Assembly: GCA_027596075.1 (NCBI GenBank)
Contig: JADGJC010000295.1
Span: 2,476 to 49,137, forward strand
Length of the DNA stretch: 46,662 bases
Reading direction: 5' to 3'
Source of the DNA: Rhizophlyctis rosea
Taxonomy: Eukaryota > Chytridiomycota > Chytridiomycetes > Rhizophlyctidales > Rhizophlyctidaceae
The notes beneath the pieces were generated by a model that worked only from the letters and a program-made list of their open reading frames with translations, did not search any database and had not been told where the DNA came from. Made by a program: the position numbers and the translations under genes. Shown here piece after piece: positions 33,468-46,250 of this stretch. Within the stretch, counting starts at the first letter, position 1. Each line of letters starts with the position of its first letter.

Positions 33468-34024
33468 TTCAGTAATGATAAATCCCGCATCGGAAGTCCG
33501 GTGCACCCACAATGTTTTCTTAGTGATGTTTGATATTGGAAAAGGAACTTATCAGTGTATGACATCATAAACTTTTATCATTGAGAATATATGCCACGGA
33601 CATCCTCGCGAACCATCAGCTTGTTCATATTGTGAGCTTAAACAAACATTCTGATGCACCAAATCTCGTTCTCCCTCCTGGCCGTGCCGCTGTCCAATCT
33701 CATTGTTGCATGCTTCATGTCAAACTCCTCCCTCTCATTCAAGCAGCTTGGACCACTGACGACGTCACTCTGCAGAACTCCCAATAGCTTTCACCACCAC
33801 TACTTCACCATCCGCACAGTCCATGCTTGCGACATACTCTTCAATTTGGAAGCCATTTGGTCTCGTTCCAACGAGTCGGTTGTACCTTGATGACTTTAGC
33901 TGCAATCTCCTTCGAGTGACAGCCTAAGTACGATCAATGTCGTCAGATACGTGCATGTGCATATCTACTTGATACATAATCTCACATTCTCGCGGTTCAG
34001 TAGCATCATCAACAATTGCACTTT
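33468..34024. other. Intergenic, about 0.56 kb
   Basis: I see no gene or structured element here. Confidence 0.4.
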
Positions 34025-34696
34025 TCAATCTGTCCATGTCCACCTCCTCTCCAACGCACGAACGAGCCCCGCATTCGTCATCTCCTCCCTCGCAGGCGCT
34101 AAAGCCGTGGGGTCCCCCCCAGAAGGATCTCTTCCCTCCATCGTCTCTAAGAGCATCAACCCGACTGGTGCCATGGCTAGCTGCACGTCATGTGACTTTA
34201 AAAATTGAAGGGCCAGCAATGAGAGGATTCTTCTTGTCATGTGAGGCGTTGACTTCTTCAGGCCTGAGGATACTACGATGGAACAGCAGGTAGAGCTTGG
34301 CAAGAGTTGGGAGGCGTGAAGACTGTGGATGTGTACAATCGAGAAGATGGCCATGATATACTTGAGAATCTTGTAAAGATAATATGTCCGTTTCATCAGG
34401 CCTTCTTCACATTCACCGCATCGGAAAGATGCCCAGTCCTTTATCACCAACCAAAAGAAAGGCTCATACGCTGCTTCAATTGTACTTGATGGAAGCTCAC
34501 GATAAGATATCTCCCAACCATCAGCCCAATGGGAAAGGCTGCCAAAGACTGACACAGCAACATCAATTTTGAAACGGAGCCGTCTGCTGGTGCTATCCTG
34601 ATTCAACAAAGTCTCCCAATTGGAGGGGACACCAAGTGGCCTCCGCTTACGCTGCATACGACAAGCTTCCGCCATGCATTGAAAATCTGAGCGCAT
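34025..34696 (-). CDS. Hypothetical protein, 223 residues
   Basis: An uninterrupted minus-strand ORF, longer than expected by chance in this composition. Unrecognised. Seen: basic start (MQRKRRP), a middle with Trp and Cys (WADGWEISYREL, DWASFRCGECEEGLMKR), hydrophobic stretches not clearly membrane helices, and a C-terminal segment ending RRWTWTD. No neighbours of related function. Could be a lost exon of a larger gene. Confidence 0.35.
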   Translation of the reverse strand: MRSDFQCMAEACRMQRKRRPLGVPSNWETLLNQDSTSRRLRFKIDVAVSVFGSLSHWADGWEISYRELPSSTIEAAYEPFFWLVIKDWASFRCGECEEGLMKRTYYLYKILKYIMAIFSIVHIHSLHASQLLPSSTCCSIVVSSGLKKSTPHMTRRILSLLALQFLKSHDVQLAMAPVGLMLLETMEGRDPSGGDPTALAPAREEMTNAGLVRALERRWTWTD

Positions 34697-37600
34697 TTTA
34701 CAATGAACAAGGCTTTCGGACGGTGAAAGAGGCTAATGGTCGTTACACCAATTACTCAAACATCCTCCTGAGAGAGAGGGGGGGGATTGATTGCCGGCAT
34801 GTTCACCCTGTTAATGAGCATTCTCTCTCATCCCTCACTTCATGTTTTGTACAAAGTGTACGCATTTCACCAAACTCACCAATGTCAGTTGGCACCCACC
34901 CAATCGTCAACTGGAAAGGAATCTACTTCAACAAAGTGCTTACTGGACAAAGCAATGGGTGGTCCCAACCCGAATCGGACGTCCCTTCTCGACTTCCGTC
35001 TTAATCACATGCCACCTCGATGACATCAACGTCCGGTTCAGTGGAGGAGGACTCGGTCGTCATCCGAAACAGCCATGTATACGTGTTGCATCAAGTGCTT
35101 GTCCTTCACAAAGGAAACGCTCATGCTGAATCATTTCTGCACCTCCATCGGAGAACGCAACTGTTCGCCATATGGGGCGTGTCGTTGTATTAGACGAACA
35201 ACCTTTCTATGATAAGACTCCATCAGCCATATCGAACCTGGCAGGACACTCTACTAAGTTCTCCCCTCCTCATTCAGGACTATTGCAGAATTATTGATGA
35301 TCGGTCGACTGATATGTTTGTGGGACTGATCCTTGCTTGTATTCATGTTTGCACAATGATATAGTAGGCGAAACTCGTGAGGCGTACGCCACGTCCACGC
35401 CACTTGGCCCGGATGTGCTGTGCAGCATCTCGGCAGCATCCAATACAATTGATAATTTGATATTCATGTTGTTCTTCCAATTTTCATGAGGTCAACGCCA
35501 GAAGATCATCGTCATTTCAGTATGTATTCATCTTGTTGAAAATAGTTGCAAAGACGGGTGCAATCGCGTGACTAGTCATTGATCCAAATTGTCCGTGCTA
35601 TCGGTACGGCGGGAGCGCTGACGAAAACTCATTTTGCACACTATCGCTTCATTTTGCACTACGTCATTTCAACATTGTAATCTGCTCTACTCAACCATGG
35701 CCCAAATAGTTAATGGCGCAAATGTTTACTGATACTTTTGCCAAATCTGTTTTCTCGAAGTCCCGGCAAGCCACGCCTCGAGTGTAAACAAACAATTTTG
35801 GACGCATTGTAAACAAAAGCCTCTTGCCGGCTCAGGCCGAAGGGAACTTCACGATCGTTCATGGACTTTGAGAGTACGCATCGATCCAATGAGTATGCGC
35901 GATGCACAGTGCTACGACAGAGGGCGCATACCAAGATGTGGGTAAATTCGTCCAATCGGCTATTATTCAAACGTGTCAAGCAAGAGTTTGTAACGCGCGG
36001 GTCCATGAAGGCAGATGAAGGAGGTTTGCAAGTGTTTGCACTTCGAAGCCCATGGTCTCACAAATGTTATGGGGGACACGTTATTGCCCCTCCGCGCATC
36101 TCCGCCATTGTGGCGTTCCATAGGTCAGTGGAGTTGGGCCAAATGCCAGCATTTTCACGTGTCTTCCAGCCCAGCCTATCAAGCATCGTATGATGGGCCT
36201 GGTTGATACAGGTCCCTGGAAGAAGTTAAGGTAGTTGTGGACGTATAAGATCACTGTGCCACGGGCTTAGTGACTGGAAGAGTACCTTAAGTTTTTCCAG
36301 GGGCCTGTATCTTTTCTCAACAATCACGAACACAGAGCCCATGGACTATGAGCGGCTTTGTATATGGTGGAAGATAACGTCATGTTTTGGGTCCTGACCT
36401 TGCTTTTTTTTCAAACCGGCTTTCCATCCCTCGCGTTGTTTTTGCGACAGCTGTCAAAAGTGCTGCGCGAACGGCCGTCGAGCGTGAATATTTTTGATCG
36501 CTCTTTTCAGGTGTCAGCCCGGGTTTGTTCAACTTTGCCCCGCGTTCCGCAGCCCCGCTGGACTGCCTGATCTGTCTCACGGTAAACAAATCAGCCGACT
36601 TGTGCAACTATGGGCGTTACGGACGCCATCCACGGGGTCCGGGATTCATGGTCGCCACTAGCATTCAACAAATGCAAACAAACAATTGGCAATGATGGGA
36701 ATGGACTCTTAGCAGCTTAGCTAGTGTCAATTTCTAACTGGGATGCGTGGATTGTGCCATTGTGGTGCTAGTGCTAGGTGGTGGAATTCCAAAGAAAGAA
36801 AGTGTAATCATTCGGCGGGATCGGTGTCGGTGACCATCTTTGTTTTGTGGGATGTTCAACCGTTTGTTCTACCTATCGGTGTGCCATGGTATCACATAGC
36901 TGGACGGGTGCCCACAAAACCGTCAACCATAGCACACTTGTTGTCGGGGATCCGCCACTGGCTCCGATGTTTTGGAGCAATAGTGTTGGGGTGATATATT
37001 ATTCCTACGTCAGCCTCTAATAGTAATGATGGTTACATGCACTCAATAGGACCCACACGTCACTCACAATAGTGAACGAAGTGGGTGGTGGTGCTTTAGG
37101 TCAGTTTTGATTCATACAAACCGGAGCAATGACAATAACGGGGGATTGACGCATGGGACTAGAACAAAGAATTCTTCGTGGTACATTCTTTCCGACCAGC
37201 CATAACTTACGAACGTTTCTCCACTTTTCTTTGACGGATTGGACACCATTTGGCATATCCGTTGACCACAGACGATGAGGCAGCCCCGCCCTGGCCGGTC
37301 ACAGCCGTTGCAAGCTTAGCTTTTACACCAATCGTGTTCACACAGTAAGCCCTCCAGAACATCCATATCGCAATCGTCCCTATTCTCAAAAGCTCACGCC
37401 AGTATTGTTTTCCAACAAGTCCAAACTTTCCACCTGTGCATTTCGCATGCTGTCCATATTGACGTGTCTCGGCTTTGTTTACAAGCATATCACCAGTTTC
37501 TCACGCCGAAATTGACCTCCACGGTGACAACCCGAACTACCTACCTTCACGTCCCGTCCGAACCACTGCCTTCTAGAACTCCCATAACCCTGCTGTCAAA

Positions 37601-37836
37601 ATACGTCATAGTTTCAAAGCATACTTCATGACGTGGGAGAGCGATACGGGGGAAGACGAAGAGGAAGACGACCATATCGCAGCCATAGTTTTCCTTAAAA
37701 AGGGCATAAACCGCTGCTGGGAGGGTCTCTACGGGAAACACAGTCGCGTGGGTGGGCGAACCGGGGTTGGGGCATCTTGCAAACCCATTACCTTTGGGTC
37801 ACTGGTGCATCGTGAGCGTTCAGCGAGTGTGCTAGA
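34697..37836. other. Gene-poor stretch, about 3.1 kb
   Basis: No supported gene; only short ORFs. Contains the inverted repeat at 36203-36313. The right end (37600-37836) is presumably the promoter and leader of the Ser-rich protein. Confidence 0.4.
36203..36313. repeat. Inverted repeat with 29-base arms (foldback or MITE-like)
   Basis: Left arm 36205-36233 (GATACAGGTCCCTGGAAG...TTAAGGTA) and right arm 36283-36311 are reverse complements with 3 mismatches in 29, separated by 49 bases. No gene overlaps. It could be a short nonautonomous element or a strong hairpin. Confidence 0.8.
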
Positions 37837-40800
37837 ATGGTTACCACACACGAGTGGTCCCCTGGCTGGGCACGCGTGGATGGTCTCCGGGTTGGGACTG
37901 TAAGGGGGAGAGGAGGATTCTCTGCGAAATGGAGGCGGAAACGCCAGAAGGAAGGGCGGGCTAGACGGAGAGCGTTTTTAGGGCCGACACCACCCTTGCA
38001 ACTGCCCAGTAGCGTGCTCTCAGATGAAGGTATGCTATTAGCCGCCATCATCATTATCGCTCATCAAGATTCGTGATTGAAGGAAATGTAAACAAATAAT
38101 CATGTATGATATCTCATCACATTTTCATTACTACCTGTCAATATAGATCCAATCATATTCTCCACATATCACAACCCATCCCTGCTACTCTCATACACAA
38201 ACGATGGTTCACTATCCCGCATCTCAGAACGATCTTCTCATCGCTCATCCAATTCCTCCAGACGATCTCTTTCCACACCTCCTTCCCTTACCATACCGCC
38301 ACCCCCTCAATCAGACTTGTCCTTCTCCGGTTCATCGTATGTTGGTTCCTCGCCTCCTGTAGCTCCACCACGCCGTGACAGCTGGGCTGTTCCGAGCGTG
38401 TTTGGGGGGCTGGAGCAGCATGGGTATAAGGAACCTGGAGCTGGGATACCAAATCGCATGTGGAGAGATCAAGAAACCTTGCCATTGCGAAGAGTGCTTA
38501 GTGACCGACGGCATGCATTTCATGAATCGCAGCATCCAGGGCCTGTGCCAATCCTCCCTCCTTCATCCCCTCCTCCAACGTCCCCTGCAACTACTACAAC
38601 GCGTGCACCCTATCGCACGGTGGCCATATCGTCTTCATCAAAACCCTTCCCTTCATGTGCAACGCCCGCACTTCCGTTACATCCAAAACCATCACCGCTC
38701 ATACCACGTCATGATGTGCCCTCAACCTCACCTCCAAGCCCAACAAGCGTACGATCTTTCCGACCCATGGGATACACCCAACAGGAAGGGCCGTGGCATC
38801 GACGACGCAGATCCAGTTCGTCCTCCATGTCGAGTTTGGCGCGGGCCGCAGCGTTGAAGAGGATGTCAGGAGGTTCTGGTGGCGCATGGCAAGCGGACAC
38901 CGCATCGTTGGATGAAGACGATGGTCCTCCACCATTAGCACCACTAGTCTTCTCCAATCAATCATCCTCCAGCGGTTTCTACAATCAATCATCATCGCAA
39001 CCTACATACAGAGCAGCTTCACCATATCCACCATCCGAACCATCTGCTCCAGTCCGCGAAGGATCCATCCGTTCATACCGAAAAGGTTCCCAAGATCTAT
39101 CATCAGCACCATCATCACCTCAAATCCGACCTGAATCACCTCTCTTACTATTACCGCCGCGTAAATCATCTCTTTCATCTATACATACACCGAGCAATGT
39201 TACGAACCCGTCAATATCAGATGTACCTCTCCAATCAAGTCCTCCACCCACATCAGCACTCGGCTCATTCCTCGCGCGCGCCAAATCAATCACCAGATCT
39301 GGGTCTCGCTCACGATCATCATCGCGTGGAGCAAAATCAGAACTCAACGTGAACGTAGAACCAACACCCATCCCACCTATCCCACCTATGCCGTCAATTC
39401 CATTACCTCCGACACCGCCTTTTCCTGCGTCTGTTCCAATGTCATATCAGCTACCTACACCACCGCGGAAATCGTCATTCCATGAGATGCAAGCTCCTCT
39501 GTCTTGGAGTCTTGGACCATCCGTGAGTCCTAGTGTGCGGGCACCATCTATTTCGAGGGAGTTATTAGCCGATAGTCCGGCGAGGATTGATTTTGAATTG
39601 GAGAGGTCGACAGAAGGTGGAAGACCTCTTGTTGCACCACCAAGAAGAGATAGCTTGAGCAAAAGGAAGATGCAGCCGGGTAGTGGAAGGGGAAAGAGGA
39701 AGGTTGAGGGGAACGCAGGTGGTGGAAGTCCTCTCGTTGGGGGCAACCCCTATGATGCACCTTCAGCATCACCAGCTACCACCCAAAGGTCCCCACCGGA
39801 GCAAGGCGATTCGTGGCGCTTTGCGGTTCAACAACAACACCAAGCAGGTGGGATGGTGGGGTACGTGCGCCGCCCGTCCGAAGGGGAAAGGTCCATCGGT
39901 CGGCACATTGGAGGACCTTCCTATTACGCAGAGCCTCAACCGCGTTTCGGTTCCGATGTTGAATCCGTTGCACCAACTGTCTACACTCCTCTCACGACAG
40001 CATACAATGCCCCACCTGTCGGTATCGAATTGGATTTGGATGCGGGCGAAGATATCTATGGGGATGGATCTATGCAGCATCCGCAGGGATTACTGCTGAC
40101 GTCGGCGTATCCCAGCCAGGATGACTTTTTCATGGGAGGAGCTGGTCCAGCCGAACCACTACCAGAGCTGCCTCCAGAAGCGTCGGCACATATGGGGATG
40201 GGAGGATACGAGCGGGCGGATAGAGGCCAGATGAGGGACGGATTTGATGGGTTCAAGTTCGAAGGCAGCACGCTGTTCAGCGCTTGGGGTGGTCCAACAA
40301 CGAACTACGGTGTCAACATACCTGAGACAAACGAACAATATGCTCCCACCGTGATTAGCTCCCCAGGTGGACTGCCATTGAGGAGGAGAGGGTCATTCGA
40401 TAGCATGATAGGTTTAGATCGACGCTCGAGGGATATGGAGATGATGGTGAACCAGTACCGGCAGCACAACATTAACGACGTATTTGGAGCCGGGCGTGGA
40501 GTAGGATTTGATGAGACGTTGGGACCACGACATTCTATTTATTCGGCGCGGACAGAGCGGTCTGGAGGGACAAATTCGTTGGGCAGACGGTTGAATCGGG
40601 AGCTGGGATGGGTGAGACGGAGTGATGAACATTTCGGTGGTGGACATGGTAGGAATAGATCCATTACGATGACTCCGGACTACATGCTTGCTAGCAGTTC
40701 GAATCCACGGCACTCTCTGTTGCAGGAAAGGCAGAGGCAGAGGCGGACCGAGATGGATGCAGAGAAGAGGAGATCGAGTTGGAGATATGTCGGGTCCAGT

Positions 40801-42078
40801 AATCCGAGAAGGAAGTCTCCACCTCAGCGGCCAAAAGAGAAGCGGAAGTTGCTGGCCACTCTCCCTCCATCCACACGATTGTCTATCCGTCGTGCATCTG
40901 ATGGAACAGTGACTTTGTGGCTCGTCGATATGTCGAGTGGCTCATCTTCCAGTCCGTCCCCAACATCGGAAGCTACTGAGAAGGCTGGTGCCGAATGGAC
41001 GGGTCCATTGGCGAGCGCTATCAATACAGAAATGGCGGCATTGGCAGCGCACCGGAGGAGGTCTTATCATGGTCAGTCGGCAAGGGGACATGCGAGGGAT
41101 AGAAGCTCGAGTGGTGTGTGGTGGGAAGGCTCTATGGGAAGGCGGGGATGGATGAGACCGAATTCCACGGCGAGTACGGTGTTGACAGAAGGGTTTGGCA
41201 CCGGAGGGAGACGGAGTGGATTTACTAGTTTAGCTCGATCTTCTTTGAACAGACGTACTCCTTCTACCGCTTCGACCGGTATGACGATTGCGTTTGTGGA
41301 AGCTGGAAGGACGGGAGATACATTGGACCGCCGGCGGTCCAAGTCGAGACCATTGTCTTATCCGTATACGTACCATGATACGGCAGACACTGGAGGTGGA
41401 TCACTACTCTTCAGCAGTTTCAACTTCCAAAACGCAATGCCACCAACCCTCACCGACGAAGCCCAAAGCGGACCCAACACACCCATCCCCTCGCTACCAC
41501 GAACCCTACAGCGCAGATCCCCAGCATCAAACCTCTCCCCACCCCGCCCCACCTCAACATCCCAACCTCCCCGCCGCCCAAAACGCGCCTCAACTCGCCC
41601 AGTAGGCTCATCCTCAAAACGCTCCACAGACGCCGAAGACAGTTCCTGGGACACAGACGAAGACGTCTCGGCATCCCCAAAAGACGAAGTCCGTCCCGTC
41701 CCCCTCCCTCACTGGTCCATCACCACCACCACCAACACCGACATCCTCATGGAAAGTTCCCGGTCCGACATGCTCCCATCCATGACACCCAGCCCCCTAC
41801 CCCCCCTCCTCCCCTACTCCCCAACACCATCCGCAATGAACCAATACCGCTTCTCCACCCTCTCTCTCCCAACAACACGTCGCCGCCACCGCTCCTCAAC
41901 AATGTCAACCAGACGTCGAAGCACGATCATTTTCTCGCGGCGGGCGCCGTCGAGTAGCGGGAGTGGGAGTGGGAGTAGTGAAGGTATACGTGGACGTAGG
42001 TGGATTTCGAAAGTTAAGCGGTTTGGAACGAGGGTTTTGATGATGTCTTTTGGGTCTCGGCGGCAACCTTCTCAATGA
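37837..42078 (+). CDS. Very long disordered Ser/Pro/Arg-rich protein
   Basis: Exon 2 is open for more than 1,250 codons, and a GT-AG intron (38030-38146) joins it in frame to an upstream exon starting at ATG 37837. The total is 1374 residues. The start is inference; exon 2 itself has no early ATG and reads coherently as Ser-rich protein from about 38149. Seen: poly-Pro and Ser stretches, repeated PPRRDS (near 38365 and 39640), many RRxS sites (LPLRRRGSFDSM, RRSSW, RRRST), a more conserved-looking part around LLATLPPSTRLSIRRASDGTVTLWLVDM, and a basic C-terminus. No enzyme domain, signal peptide or membrane helix is recognised. It may be a scaffold, cell-polarity or signalling protein regulated by basophilic kinases, but that is guesswork. 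Confidence 0.75.
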
Positions 42079-42714
42079 GATGGAAGGGGAGATCGGGATT
42101 CGGGATGGATATACTGGAACCCTTTAATTATAACTCTGAATTGGGCAACACTAGCGTCTATGCAAAACTTGTGTTTATACTAATTTATCTCTTTTGCGTG
42201 TTGTGGTAGAACGTGATGAGGGCATAGAGTAGACCTGCCTTTTAGAGTTAGACTAATTTGTGTAAAGTTTATTTTTCTCCTTTTTGGTTAGGGTTAGTGA
42301 TGGGCTTTTCGGGTTTGGGCGGGAGGGGTTACTGTCTTTGGCGGGCGTCTCCTTGCGGCTGGACTGGGGGAGTTCCTCTTTTCGTAATTTAAGAATTTTT
42401 ATTTGATAGCATAACGAATCCGTTGAGTTTTGAGGAGGGTTTTGGGGTTACAGTGCGAACCCGAGATTGATGGTCTTGTAAAACCCTGCCCGTATCGTTC
42501 ATCGTCCTGCTGAAAACTTCCTGAAGCGAAAGAGTCTGGTCCAAACTGACGCAGTCTTGAATCACCAATTCCTCAAAAGCATCATTTTGGATAACGAGAA
42601 CTACTTATGATTTATATACTATAAAAAGGTGTAAATAGGAAATCTAAGATCCTGAAACAGACTGAACACACACCCCACATTCCACACCCATCATCTTTCA
42701 CCTTCACCACTCAA
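42079..42714. other. Region between convergent genes, about 0.64 kb
   Basis: AT-rich 3' flanks of the Ser-rich protein and of the minus-strand deacetylase-like gene. No gene or repeat noticed. Confidence 0.5.
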
Positions 42715-44541
42715 TCACATCAAACTCCAAACACCAACCAACCCCACCAAAACCCCTCCAACCAAACTCCCACGCAGCCTCCCAACCCCACTAGTACTCC
42801 CCTTCTTACCCCCCTCCTCCGCCGGCTTAACCCACGCATCCAAACTCTTCTGATCCATATTGATCGGCCGTCCCGTATCCTTATACGCACATTTCCCACC
42901 TTCGGGACACGAACACTTACATCCCACCGGGTCCCAATACAACGTATCACAACTATCCGGCAAACGGCATCGCGCAGACGTGGAGTTTGATGACGGGTTA
43001 GCGAGAGAGGGGTAAGATGCTGGACACCCGTAACAGGTTGAGAATGTTCCTTCGGCGAAGGGACAGGATTCGTAGAGGGAGGAAGAGTTGCCCAGACCGT
43101 TACAGATGTTTGTTGGTGGTGCCGGGTCCCGCGTACATTGCATGTACCATTTATTCCCAACCTCACTCGCAGGAACCGGATCCTTCATATACTCAATCAC
43201 CTGCCAGTTATTGACGATCCAAACATCCGGTTTGGATTGCACATATGTGAGGAATTCGTTGATCATGGCGAGTTTAGCAGATCCGTCGGGGATTGTTGGT
43301 GGTTGGGCTTTGCCGAGCCAGACGGGGTGGACGTAGACGCCGAAAGGGGCGCGGGTGGAGGTGTAGCGGGCGTCGAAGGCGATTTTGTAATTTTGTAGGA
43401 TGGTGGGCATGGGAGTTGGGTTTTGCGGTGTGGGTTCGTTGAAGGGGTCCATGAGTTGGACGCCGCGGGTTTGGTCTGTTATGTGGTTGTTTGTGTTTAG
43501 CATAATGGCGACAACCGTTACCATGTGAGGTTTGAACAGAGAAAACAATGCGGTGAACGAATGTCAAAATAAGCACTCACCATAAATAGCCGCCATAGGA
43601 ATCTCCCACAACCCACTAGCATTCAACTCCTTCCCACAAACATTAACCGTATTCCGACAATCATTCACAGCTCCATAATCCAACGTATACGGCCAAACCA
43701 TATCATGACTCTGACTACTCATACTAGTCTCATACAAAAACCCCATCTTCGCCACAAGATTAATACTCTCCACATTATAATTCAAGAACGGATGACGGAA
43801 CCCCTTGATCTGGCCGCGAGGTATACCGCCAAGGGAATTGATCCACCAGCGGTTGCCTTCGATTTCAGGGTAGGTGCCAGTGAAGGGGGCGGTGTGGGTT
43901 ACGGTGTGGGAGGCGATTTCGAGGTTTTGGGCGTACCACCGGGTGAGGAGGGAGGGATCTGAGTAGAGGGTTGAGACGAAGAATGTGGAGCCCGTGGGGC
44001 AGCCGTTGGGGTTTTTGCGGTTGGCGTTGAGGGCTGTTGCGGGGCCCCAGGTAGCTGGAATGTTCAACAAGCGTGTTAGCTTCATTGTTCGGCATGGTGG
44101 AGCTGACAACTACTTCAGTCCTTGCAGTACAGCCCTCCTCAAGGGGGGGGCCGAAAAGGAACTTGCCGAGCCAATAGAATCATCCTCCCCACTCTCCCCG
44201 GCAAGAGCAGCAACCTACTACAAACCTTCCTGGATAGCATCGTCATGAGTCAAAAGCACAAACATAGGCGGGTTAGAAACAGGTGGGTTCTTGCTTGCGC
44301 AGTGGCACTTCGGTAGCTTGCAGACATTGGGGTCGCCTACATGTGGTAAGAAGAAATCATTGTATCAGCGTCTCGTTGTTTACTCGGTGTTCCGCATGCC
44401 CATATGAAGCGCATACTTACATTTGTACGTAGCAAACGGGTCCGTATTTCCGGCCCCTGGAGCGGGAGTGTTGCCGTCCTGAGGGTGGGCGAGAGCGAGG
44501 GTAGAAAGAGCCAAGAGGCCCGCCCAGAGCTTTACCAACAT
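42715..44541 (-). CDS. Chitin deacetylase-like polysaccharide deacetylase (CE4), GPI-anchored
   Basis: Secreted cell-wall enzyme family that removes acetyl groups from chitin or related glycans. Four exons on the minus strand (44541-44421, 44336-44226, 44054-43581, 43475-42715) give 488 residues in frame. Seen: signal peptide (MLVKLWAGLLALSTLALA), Cys-rich CKLPKCHCAS, motif 1 LTHDDAI with two Asp, metal-binding HTVTH (HxxxH), motif 3 GFRHPFLNY, a catalytic-like barrel end (VYVHPVWL), then a Cys-rich C-terminal module (CTRDPAPPTNICNGL, TCYGCPASYPS, CKCSCPEGGKC) and a hydrophobic tail after GKKGSTSG that fits a GPI signal. The Asp and two His needed for metal binding are present, so it may be active. 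Motif 1 is THDD rather than TFDD, typical of this fungal subgroup. Confidence 0.92.
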
Positions 44542-45456
44542 GGTGTATGGTATCTAATCGGCGTCAACAAAAATCTGTCTTTATGAGAAGCAAGAATGGA
44601 AAATGGTAAGCAGGCATAGGGCATGTGTAGGACGGAAAGAGTAATGTGGGCGAGACTACGAGTAGTGGGAACGTGAATACAACAGCACCTTCAACTTCTT
44701 TACACACCTATCGGTCAGGAAGGTGATGGTCGATTGGATTGTTCTGCCCCGTGCAGTCGGGCAGCTGGGCAAAAACGAAATCGGATGGGGTGGGGTCGCT
44801 CGAGACTCCAGAGGTCTCTTCTTGTTATATGAGGTCCCGGCCTAGTGCACCCTGCTCTTTATTATTATTTGGCAAGTTCACGGGCATGCGAAAAGGGTGT
44901 GGGTGTTGTTCACAAGTTCATTTGGAGATTTTTGTCTTCCGTTCCTGCGAGTTCGCCCATCCTGCAAGCCAGCCACAGTCCTTCAATTTCACTTTGTGAA
45001 CGCATAAAAGCCAAAAAGCATGCGTATGCTATTTATACATTCCGGGGTCAAGCCACGCGGTATTGTGTAACCGGCATGTTGTGGCGGACCGATGTCTCGC
45101 CGCGCCCGTGCCGCACATTACCCGGATTTCACGACCAGGGCAGTCGTTGCGACGTCATAAACCACTCTGTCTGTTGTTTCACTCCCATCCTCACCATCCA
45201 CCTCAGTTCTTTCCCACGAGAGGTTCCTGCTACTGGCGGATCGGAATGCATAGGGCGGAGTTTATAGCTCGGAAGTTCTGACGTTGCACGACCGAAAATA
45301 CTGCAACATCCGCAAAATGCAAGTGTAAGAGAGATGACAGCCCTTTGCAACATTGACCGCATAAGGATTCCACTTTACATACACAACAACCGCCAAAGTC
45401 ACTCTTGTCTGGGTATTGATAATTCCAAAAAATTTGCATAAGTTCCGTCCGAAAAG
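44542..45456. other. Intergenic, about 0.9 kb
   Basis: Promoter side of the deacetylase-like gene; no other gene supported. Confidence 0.45.
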
Positions 45457-45538
45457 CGTCGCCTGCAGGATTCGAACCTGCGCTCCCAGAAGGAAATGGC
45501 TTAGCAGGCCACCGCGTTAACCACTCCGCCAAAGCGAC
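45457..45538 (-). tRNA. tRNA-Ser(GCU)
   Basis: On the minus strand, 82 bases including discriminator G. Acceptor stem GTCGCTT pairs with AGGCGAC (one G-T). A-box region GGAGTGGTTAACGCGGTGGC, anticodon loop CTGCTAA with anticodon GCT between stems TGGC and GCCA, a long variable arm typical of serine tRNA, and B-box GGTTCGAATCC. No intron. CCA is not encoded, as expected in a nucleus. Confidence 0.95.
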
Positions 45539-46250
45539 TTATTTTTGCAACAATCCCAGCTAACATACTTGATTACGTTCTGTTCGAGGGACGGTAAAAG
45601 GAGAGAAATTGGTATGAGTTCCAAAGTTTCCAACAGGGTGATGAGGGGGAAGTATCCCGTTTAGGAGGAATGGTAGTGCATCATGCCACCGCGTTGACCA
45701 CTTGGGGTAGGCGCCCCAGGAGGCTGTCTATGCAACGTTGTTGTTGGCAGATGATGGACTGCTCTACTGAGGGCATCCACAAGTCTTATGCAGAAGTCTT
45801 GCTTCCTTTTTGAACCTTCTCCATTTCCGCCATCTCATGAGCATGGCAACTGACCGCTGTAACAACTGTAACTTCGGGTCTCATCGCAGAAAGACAGAAA
45901 GATAGTACATCACAGAAGTGCAAGGTCGCAGATCAGATGACGACCCCGTACCAAGGACAGATTCGGCATGAAAACCAAAATACTCCTAATGACCCTATCC
46001 AACTAAGCTGCAATGAGAAAACACCACATGTTTCCTCGAATGCCATTCGCAACAGCGACAGGTGAAAAAAATACTCGCAAAGCGGAAATCGATGTACTTA
46101 CAAGAATCTCATCCAAGCCAAGACATCCAGAATGTATTAAATTACAGTCGCTGCTTCATCATCCCGCCATAAAAACAAAAGCCTCGACCAGTAAAATATA
46201 AAATTACAGGTGCAAATCTAAATTAAAACTAAAAAAAAAAATTACAAATA
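45539..46250. other. Intergenic, about 0.7 kb
   Basis: No supported gene. Contains a tRNA-like fragment at 45685-45714 and an A-run near 46231. Confidence 0.4.
45685..45714 (-). other. tRNA-like fragment (D-arm region)
   Basis: Read on the minus strand, GTGGTCAACGCGGTGGC differs by one base from the D-arm region of the tRNA-Ser 150 bases away. No anticodon arm, variable arm or B-box follows. Probably a relic of tRNA duplication or the head of a tRNA-derived element. Confidence 0.5.

Noticed and set aside
34636..35004. + strand ORF overlapping the start of the 223-residue minus-strand ORF
   Set aside because: Low-information composition and no conserved segment; the minus-strand frame is longer and more protein-like.
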